From Chloroflexota bacterium (GTDB lineage Bacteria; Chloroflexota; Limnocylindria; Limnocylindrales; CSP1-4), in contig JACQEH010000073.1 of assembly GCA_016200675.1 (NCBI GenBank), positions 1-10,379 on the forward strand: a stretch of DNA of 10,379 nt. Direction: 5' to 3'. Shown here piece after piece: positions 5,649 through 10,379 of this stretch. Position 1 is the first letter of the stretch; every line of letters starts with the position of its first letter. The notes under the pieces are model-generated. The model had not been told where the DNA came from, ran no database searches, and saw only the letters and a list, made by a program, of their open reading frames with translations. Both the position numbers and the translations under genes were made by a program.

Positions 5649-7502
5649 TCACGTGGGCTGTCGGCTCCGGTTCACAGGTCCGCGCCGTAGCCCCCCGGCC
5701 GGCGACAGGTGCCTGGATGGGCCAGTCTGGCCATCCCCACCTCTCCCGTCAATACTCCCGTGAACCACACCGGACCACCCGGCGCCATCGATCGTGCGGG
5801 AGGCGGATGGGGAGAACGTCGACCGGTGCGCAGATGCACCGGCGCAGGGCGTCAACCGGCGCACAGATGCACCGGGGCCATCCACGGCGAGCGCCTTCAT
5901 GAGCGTCGGGTAGAGGTCATCGGCGGACTGGGGCCGGAAGCCGGCGATACCGAAGGACTCGGCATAGGCCACGAAATCGGGGTTGCCGAATTCGACGCCA
6001 AACGGCTTCCCGAACTCGTTGCGCTGCTTCCAGTCGATGAGGCCATAGCCGTCGTCGCGCCACACGACAACCACGATGTCGGCCCCGATCCGCTTGGCCG
6101 TCTCGAGCTCCTGGGAGTTCATCAGGAACCCGCCGTCACCGCACAGGGCGACGACCTTCCGATCGGGATGGACCAGCTTGGCCGCGATCGCCCCCGGCAG
6201 CGAGATCCCCATGGCCGCGAAGCCGTTCGAGATGATCACGGTATTCGGCTCGTAGGCCTGGTAGAGGCGGGCGACCCAGATCTTGTGAGCCCCCACGTCG
6301 CAGACCACGATGTCCTCGGGCGCCATGGCCCGGCGAAGGTCGAAGAGCGCGCGCTGGGGCTTGATCGGCCAGCCCGCGTCAGACTCGCCGGCCGCCAGAT
6401 CCTGGAGCAGCTCCAGCCGGAGGTCGGCGTTGACGAGCGTCTCCTTGGCTTCGTGGCGCTCGCCGGCGTCGCGGCCGCTGATCCCGAGCGGCAGCACCGC
6501 GGCGAGCAGTCGCCGGAGCGAGCCGTCGATGTCCCCGATCAGCTCGACCTCGGGCTGGTACGCCGCGTCGACCTCGGCCGGCTGGGTGTCGATGTGGAGG
6601 ATCCGCTTGCGGCCGTCGGGGTTCCAGGCCTTCGGCGCGTACTCCACCAGGTCGTAGCCGACGCAGATGACGAGGTCCGCGCGATCGAACCCGGTGAGGA
6701 CGTGGTCGCGGGCCTGGAGGCCGACCGCCATGAGCGAGAGGTGCGAACGGTCGTCGATGGCGCCCTTGCCCATGAAGGTCACCGCGACAGGCACGTGGAG
6801 GCCGCGCGCCAGCGCCCGGAGCGCCGGGGCGGCGGCCCGGCGGAGGACGCCGTTGCCGGCCAGGACGATGGGTCGCTCCGACCCGGCGACCAGTCTGGCC
6901 GCGTGGGCGATCGCCTCTTCCGTCGGCTCGGGGAAGTAGGCCTTGCCCGGCCGGAGCGGTCGGACGGCGTCCCCGCCCGCGGGGACCATCGCCGCGACGT
7001 TCTCCGGAAGCTCGATGTGGGTCGGGCCGGGCTTCGACAGCGTCGCCGTGCGAAAGGCCTTGCGCACGATCTCCGGGATCGCTTCGGCGTGATCGACGCG
7101 GGTGTTCCACTTCGTGATCGGCTTGAACATCTGGACGATGTCGACGACCTGGTGGGCTTCCTTGTGGAGCACCTCCGAGCCGGCCTGGCCGGTGATCGCC
7201 ACCATCGGTGCCCGGTCCAGGTACGCGTCGGCGATCCCCGTCATGAGGTTGGTGGCTCCGGGGCCCAGGGTCGCCATGGCCACGGCGGCGCGGCCGGTCA
7301 GCCGCCCGTGGACATCGGCCATGAACGCAGCCCCCTGCTCGTGTCGGGTGGTGACATGGCGGATCGCCGTGCTCCGCGAGAGGGCATCCAGGACAGCCAT
7401 CGTCTCCTCGCCGGGAACCGAGAAGACGTAGTCGCACCCCTCGGCCTCGAGGCACTCGACGAGCAGGTCGGCGGCGGTCCGGGAAGCGCGGGCGCGAGGC
7501 AT
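5649..7502 (-). CDS. Acetolactate-synthase-like thiamine-diphosphate enzyme with altered C-terminus
   Basis: The three-domain layout of the acetolactate synthase family is clear over residues 1-543. The N-terminal pyrimidine-binding domain has FSVPGEET and the catalytic Glu55 in RHEQGAAFMA, then TLGPGATNL and FKPITKW. A middle domain follows with LAGNGVL and HIDTQPAEVD. The C-terminal diphosphate-binding domain has the GDGGFL motif near residue 455 followed by NSQELETA, and YAESFG near its end. The family condenses two pyruvates to acetolactate; the C-terminal half resembles catabolic AlsS-type enzymes, but substrate is not settled by motifs. After ALAVDGP (residue 543) the expected ending of about 25-30 residues is absent. 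It is replaced by about 74 unrelated residues, starting with two 11-residue repeats encoded by hairpin DNA. The ATG at 7502 has GAGGG adjacent, a tight spacing. The gene starts 25 bases after the signal peptidase stop, so co-transcription is likely. Confidence 0.9.
   Translation of the reverse strand: MPRARASRTAADLLVECLEAEGCDYVFSVPGEETMAVLDALSRSTAIRHVTTRHEQGAAFMADVHGRLTGRAAVAMATLGPGATNLMTGIADAYLDRAPMVAITGQAGSEVLHKEAHQVVDIVQMFKPITKWNTRVDHAEAIPEIVRKAFRTATLSKPGPTHIELPENVAAMVPAGGDAVRPLRPGKAYFPEPTEEAIAHAARLVAGSERPIVLAGNGVLRRAAAPALRALARGLHVPVAVTFMGKGAIDDRSHLSLMAVGLQARDHVLTGFDRADLVICVGYDLVEYAPKAWNPDGRKRILHIDTQPAEVDAAYQPEVELIGDIDGSLRRLLAAVLPLGISGRDAGERHEAKETLVNADLRLELLQDLAAGESDAGWPIKPQRALFDLRRAMAPEDIVVCDVGAHKIWVARLYQAYEPNTVIISNGFAAMGISLPGAIAAKLVHPDRKVVALCGDGGFLMNSQELETAKRIGADIVVVVWRDDGYGLIDWKQRNEFGKPFGVEFGNPDFVAYAESFGIAGFRPQSADDLYPTLMKALAVDGPGASVRRLTPCAGASAHRSTFSPSASRTIDGAGWSGVVHGSIDGRGGDGQTGPSRHLSPAGGLRRGPVNRSRQPT
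5817..5875 (-). repeat. Pair of REP-like hairpin repeats at the 3' end of the enzyme gene
   Basis: Two 26-base units (5817-5842 and 5850-5875) repeat with a 33-base period. In the first, CCGGTGC (5823-5829) and GCACCGG (5836-5842) pair perfectly around six bases. In the second, the arms differ at one position that becomes a G-U pair in minus-strand RNA. That pairing is kept despite the change suggests the fold matters. The repeats begin exactly where homology of the encoded enzyme ends. Confidence 0.7.
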
Positions 7503-7527
7503 CCCTCGCAGTGTAGCGACGCGCTCG

Positions 7528-8175
7528 CTAGCCTCCCCCGACGCTTCCTGTGGAGCGCGGAACGAGCCGGCGGCGTGTCGGAGGCGGTGCGTCCTGCGGC
7601 GCCGTCGGCGCGGGAAGCGGCGGGAGAACCACAGCTCGAGGCTCGGCCGGAGTGATCGGTCGGGAAACCCTCGCCTCGGCCGGATCGCCGCCCTCGAGAA
7701 GGAGGAGCAGGGCCACGAGGAGGCCTGCCAGGCCGAGGGCGGCGCCCACGCCGCTCGGTTGGGACAGCGCCGCGACGACGTAGCCGAGGCCGGGCACCGT
7801 GAGCTGGACCCGACCGAGGACGGCCGTCGCCGGGATGATCGAAGGATCGGGCGTTTCGTTGGCGTCGCCCTTGGTCTCGATCCACAGCCCGTCGGGACGG
7901 TCGACGAGGCGGGTGATCCGGTGGGTGAAGATCGCGTGCTCGGGACCGACCTCGATGGTCACCACGTCCCCGACGGCCAGGCTCGTCGCGGGCACCGGCT
8001 CGACGAATACCGCGGATCCGAGGTGGATCGACGGCTCCATCGATCCCCCGCCGACGACGAACAGCCGATGGCCGGTCATCGGGACGCCGCGCGCCAGGAG
8101 GACGGCGCCCAGGATGCCGAGCGTGAGGCAGACCAGGGTGAGCTCGAGGAGCGTCCGCACGACCCGCCTCGCCAT
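7528..8175 (-). CDS. sipW: SipW-type signal peptidase I
   Basis: The 215-residue product has an N-terminal membrane helix (about 9-29) and the signal peptidase I core. The nucleophile is Ser45 in GGGSMEPSI. Where most bacterial enzymes use Lys, this one has His85 in FTHRI, and the third conserved block is TKGDANETPDP (Asp104). This Ser-His arrangement marks the ER/archaeal-like SipW class, which in Bacillus removes signal peptides from TasA and TapA. A second membrane helix lies at about 140-163, followed by a Pro/Ala-rich cytoplasmic tail. The ATG at 8175 has only a weak upstream GACGGG. The gene lies directly downstream of a TasA/CalY-like gene that carries the matching signal, so that protein is the likely substrate. 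A strong hairpin lies between the two. Confidence 0.9.
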   Translation of the reverse strand: MARRVVRTLLELTLVCLTLGILGAVLLARGVPMTGHRLFVVGGGSMEPSIHLGSAVFVEPVPATSLAVGDVVTIEVGPEHAIFTHRITRLVDRPDGLWIETKGDANETPDPSIIPATAVLGRVQLTVPGLGYVVAALSQPSGVGAALGLAGLLVALLLLLEGGDPAEARVSRPITPAEPRAVVLPPLPAPTAPQDAPPPTRRRLVPRSTGSVGGG

Positions 8176-8205
8176 GATCAGGCCCGTCTCGGCGTGCAGC
8201 CGAAC

Positions 8206-8231
8206 GCCGGACGGCCCTGGGGCCGTCCGGC
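8206..8231 (-). promoter_or_regulatory. Intercistronic hairpin between the TasA-like and SipW-like genes
   Basis: GCCGGACGGCC (8206-8216) pairs with GGCCGTCCGGC (8221-8231) with a four-base loop. It sits 40 bases after the TasA-like stop and 30 bases before the peptidase ATG, with no U run following on the minus strand. It could attenuate transcription or protect the upstream message, giving more substrate than processing enzyme. That role is inferred. Confidence 0.6.
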
Positions 8232-8271
8232 ACGATCGGTTGCGGTTGCCATGGTGGCCGCTGCGCCCGGA

Positions 8272-8853
8272 CTACGGGTTGTTGGCTGTCTGCTCGGAGG
8301 CGAAGGTGAACGTCGCCGTCGTCGCCGCACCCTGGAAGGCGTTGCCCGTGCCGGATGGCAGGGACCAGGCGAAGCAGAGGTTCTCGCTCGCCCCGCCGGC
8401 CAGGACCCGGTCGCCGCTCTGGTTGCCGGTCGCCGGATTGCCGAAGGCGGCCGAGCCGAGGGCCGCGGGTCCATAGAGGACCGTGCCGCTGACGGGACAG
8501 GCGCCGGTGGCGATGGTGAGCTGGAGCTGCCCGGCGAGGCCGAGTCCGTCGGCGTTGGTCGCGGACGTGGTCACCGCGTAGCGGAGGGTGCCGGTGCCGC
8601 TGTTCGTGACGGCGACCGTCTGCGTGCCCGCGTCGCCGGGAAAGACGGCGGCGGCCGTGAAGACCGTGGTCGGCGACAGCGTCAGGCTGACGGTGCCCGC
8701 GCTGAACGACCCCGTGGCCGTCTTGGAGTCGGTGAAGACGGCGAGCGTCGAGATGCTGGATCCGAGCGTCAGCAGCGCGCTGCCCGCGAGCAGGGCGATC
8801 AGCCCGACCCGACGACGACGCGAGCCGGTCTTCGAATTGGTTGCCTGGTCCAC
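8272..8853 (-). CDS. TasA/CalY-like secreted protein with SipW-dependent signal peptide
   Basis: The 193-residue product starts with a basic stretch (TGSRRRR, 9-15) and a hydrophobic helix (16-38), followed by the SipW-target signature TLAVFTDS and the sequence ATGSFSAGTVSLTL. The rest is a Thr/Ser/Gly-rich beta protein with two cysteines, the layout of the TasA/camelysin group. TasA forms extracellular fibres in Bacillus biofilms; other members are secreted proteases or spore-surface proteins, so fibre formation here is inference. I chose GTG 8853 because GGGGAG (complement of 8861-8866) lies seven bases upstream. An in-frame ATG at 8901 would add 16 residues but lacks such a site and would run through a hairpin. 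The SipW-type peptidase follows immediately, supporting the pairing. Confidence 0.88.
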   Translation of the reverse strand: MDQATNSKTGSRRRRVGLIALLAGSALLTLGSSISTLAVFTDSKTATGSFSAGTVSLTLSPTTVFTAAAVFPGDAGTQTVAVTNSGTGTLRYAVTTSATNADGLGLAGQLQLTIATGACPVSGTVLYGPAALGSAAFGNPATGNQSGDRVLAGGASENLCFAWSLPSGTGNAFQGAATTATFTFASEQTANNP

Positions 8854-8871
8854 GTGCGAACTCCCCTGTGG

Positions 8872-8890
8872 GATCCGCCCCGAGCGGATC
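8872..8890 (-). promoter_or_regulatory. Hairpin just upstream of the TasA-like ribosome binding site
   Basis: GATCCGC (8872-8878) pairs with GCGGATC (8884-8890) around a five-base loop, ending six bases before the GGGGAG. It may modulate initiation. The surrounding 200-base spacer also holds a 12-base direct repeat (8917-8928 and 9008-9019) and a 10-base tandem pair (8979-8998). No known riboswitch signature is present. Confidence 0.35.
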
Positions 8891-9036
8891 GATGAGGCCA
8901 AGACCCGGCTGGAACTCCCATCCGGGGTTGCATCGTGGGCTCAGGGGAATCGCGACGAGCCAAGCGCGCTCCGGCACTGTGCGGTCTAGTGCGGTCCAGC
9001 ACCATGCCCCATCCGGGGTATCGCGGCTCGGACGAT

Positions 9037-9059
9037 GGTCCCGGCCCGGCGATGGGACC
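9037..9059 (-). terminator. Weak candidate terminator after the beta-repeat adhesin
   Basis: GGTCCC (9037-9042) can pair with GGGACC (9054-9059) across 11 bases that include further GC pairing. It begins five bases after the adhesin stop codon on the minus strand. No U run follows, so transcription may read through into the TasA-like gene. Confidence 0.3.
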
Positions 9060-9063
9060 TTCG

Positions 9064-10379
9064 TTACGGAACGACGGTGAGGACGACGTCGTTGCCGTCG
9101 CCGCCCACGTAGGAGATCTGGGCCCGGAGGCTGCTGCCGAGGAAGCTCGGGATGAGGGCGCCCTCGGCGAGGCCGCTGAACGTCCCGCTGACGGCGCCCG
9201 CCGCGACCTTGTTGACGATCGTGAACGTCTGGCCGAGGGTCGGGCTGAAGCCGCCGAAGCCGGCGGTCGCGAGGGTCACGGACCCGCCGATCGTCACGCC
9301 TCCGGCCGAGACCTGTTCCTGGTCGTAGCCGGTGGCCGCGACGGTCCCCCCGATCTCGATGGCCAGGTTCGCCCCGGCCGAGAAGGTCAGCGCACCCGTG
9401 ATCAACCGGGCGGGCGTCCCGCCGGGTGCGAGCTGGCCGCTGACGTTGACCGTGCCGCCCACCGTCCCCGAGCCCCCGAGCACGGCCCCCGAGGCCACGC
9501 TGACGGCGCTGCTGGCGCTCGTCGACCCGTTGACCAGGATCGTCCCGGCGCTGATCGTCGTGGCCCCGGTGTAGGTGTTGGTGCCGGCCAGGGTGAGGGT
9601 CCCGGTGCCGGTCTTGGTGAGGGCCCCGGTGGTCGTGGCGATGACCCCGCCGATGGTCGTGTTGCCACTGCCCGTGACGGTCAGGGGCTGGGTGTTGCCA
9701 CCGATGGCCCCGCCGAGGGTGAGGGTGCCGGCATCGCTGGCCACCGTGGCGCCGGCGGTGCCGAGGGTGATCGCCCCCGACCAGGTGTTGGCGGCCGCCA
9801 GGTTGTGGAGGGCGCCGGCGGCGCTCACACCGGTCCCGATGAGGCTCGTGACGGGCTCGCCGATGGCGAGGCCCGTGCCGTCGATCTCGATGCCGGCGCC
9901 GCTGGCGACGGTCGTCCCCCCGGCGGTCGTGCCGAGGGCCGCGTCGGCGGCGATGGAGACCACGCCGGCGCTGATCGTGGTGACCCCGGTGTAGGTGTTG
10001 GTGCCGGCCAGGGTGAGGGTCCCGGTGCCGGTCTTGGTGAGGGCCAGCTGGCCGGTTCCATCGCCCAGGACGCCCGAGAAGGTGGTCGTGCCGTTGGTGG
10101 CGCCGGCGGTGAGGGTCACCCCGCCGGCCGTGGTGCTGGTGACCGTGCCCGCGCCGGCCAGCGAGCCGATCGCGTCGTTGAAGCCCTCGAGGTCGAGGGT
10201 CGCCCCGGCGGCGACCGTGACGGCGCTGCCGGCGCCGATGGCATTGGCCAGCCCGAGGGCGATCGTCCCGGCGCTGATCGTCGTGGCCCCGGTGTAGGTG
10301 TTGGTGCCGGCCAGGGTGAGGGTCCCGGTGCCGGTCTTGGTGAGGGCCCCGGTGGTCGTGGCGATGACCCCGCCGATGG
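9064..10379 (-). CDS. Autotransporter-type beta-strand repeat adhesin, 5' partial
   Basis: The frame is open to the right edge of the window, so the N-terminus is missing; about 437 C-terminal residues are visible. They are almost entirely Gly, Thr, Ala, Ser and Val in repeating beta-helix rungs. The phrase KTGTGTLTLAGTNTYTG followed by TTISAG occurs three times and is the hallmark of autotransporter-associated beta-strand repeats. Rungs such as ASSAVSVASGAVLGGSG and SGTFSGLAEG follow. The protein ends in GGDGNDVVLTVVP, a common ending of such repeat proteins. There is no C-terminal beta-barrel translocator, sortase signal or membrane anchor in the visible part, so secretion must depend on an N-terminal signal outside the window. 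The likely role is a long fibrous surface or matrix protein. An internal GTG at 10119 is not a real start, since the repeats continue upstream in frame. Confidence 0.88.
   Translation of the reverse strand, partial: IGGVIATTTGALTKTGTGTLTLAGTNTYTGATTISAGTIALGLANAIGAGSAVTVAAGATLDLEGFNDAIGSLAGAGTVTSTTAGGVTLTAGATNGTTTFSGVLGDGTGQLALTKTGTGTLTLAGTNTYTGVTTISAGVVSIAADAALGTTAGGTTVASGAGIEIDGTGLAIGEPVTSLIGTGVSAAGALHNLAAANTWSGAITLGTAGATVASDAGTLTLGGAIGGNTQPLTVTGSGNTTIGGVIATTTGALTKTGTGTLTLAGTNTYTGATTISAGTILVNGSTSASSAVSVASGAVLGGSGTVGGTVNVSGQLAPGGTPARLITGALTFSAGANLAIEIGGTVAATGYDQEQVSAGGVTIGGSVTLATAGFGGFSPTLGQTFTIVNKVAAGAVSGTFSGLAEGALIPSFLGSSLRAQISYVGGDGNDVVLTVVP
9538..10379 (-). repeat. Dispersed in-frame identical DNA repeats in the adhesin gene
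   Basis: Bases 9538-9656 are identical to 10261-10379 (119 bases, offset 723), and the match may continue past the window. A 62-base subset (9564-9625) is also identical to 9984-10045 (offset 420). Both offsets are multiples of three. These encode the KTGTGTLTLAGTNTYTG rungs and are substrates for recombination that would change protein length. Confidence 0.9.

Noticed and set aside
5817..5875. Insertion sequence or transposon end
   Set aside because: There is no transposase and no target duplication that I can see. The units are short hairpin repeats.
5709..7655. Long plus-strand open frame opposite the acetolactate-synthase-like gene
   Set aside because: It is an antisense shadow caused by GC-rich codon structure; its translation is low-complexity with no recognisable domain.
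8854..8960. Second c-di-GMP-I riboswitch upstream of the TasA-like gene
   Set aside because: An AGCCGGG-like stretch is present, but the GACGCAAAGCC core and the paired GCAAACC strand are absent.
1..10379. tRNA, rRNA or phage genes
   Set aside because: No cloverleaf-like tRNA, conserved rRNA segment, integrase or phage structural protein was recognised on either strand.

Overview
The window is clearly GC-rich and the genes have short spacers with readable Shine-Dalgarno sites. The mix of genes is a c-di-GMP-I (GEMM) riboswitch, a SipW-type signal peptidase with a TasA/CalY-like substrate, and large secreted proteins built of bacterial Ig-like or autotransporter-type beta repeats. No outer-membrane beta-barrel is visible. 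This fits a high-GC, probably monoderm environmental bacterium such as a Chloroflexota or actinobacterial lineage. The taxonomic guess is inference from gene content only.

Layout, plus strand: a membrane-anchored GGDEF protein enters from the left edge (1-1016). Its coding frame breaks near position 920 and continues one frame over as an EAL phosphodiesterase domain (to 1933). The last codons of the EAL frame run into a well-formed c-di-GMP-I riboswitch aptamer (1886-1958). The aptamer leads a small secreted Ig-like protein (2011-2475, TTG start). A strong bidirectional terminator (2572-2604) separates this unit from the minus-strand genes.

Layout, minus strand, in transcription order from the right: an autotransporter-type beta-repeat adhesin that enters from the right edge (9064-10379); a TasA/CalY-like SipW-dependent secreted protein (8272-8853); a SipW-like signal peptidase (7528-8175); an acetolactate-synthase-like thiamine-diphosphate enzyme whose C-terminus has been replaced by sequence that begins with two hairpin repeats (5649-7502); a 315-base spacer with a hairpin and a possible 12-codon leader peptide; and an 896-residue secreted protein with three nearly identical Ig-like modules (2643-5333).

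The region reads as a cell-surface or matrix locus next to a c-di-GMP control module. The second messenger would be made or degraded by the GGDEF/EAL protein and sensed by the riboswitch, which would set output of a secreted protein. The TasA/SipW pair and the two repeat proteins would supply other extracellular material. Only the riboswitch gives a direct sequence link between c-di-GMP and a surface gene; extending that link to the minus-strand genes is a hypothesis.
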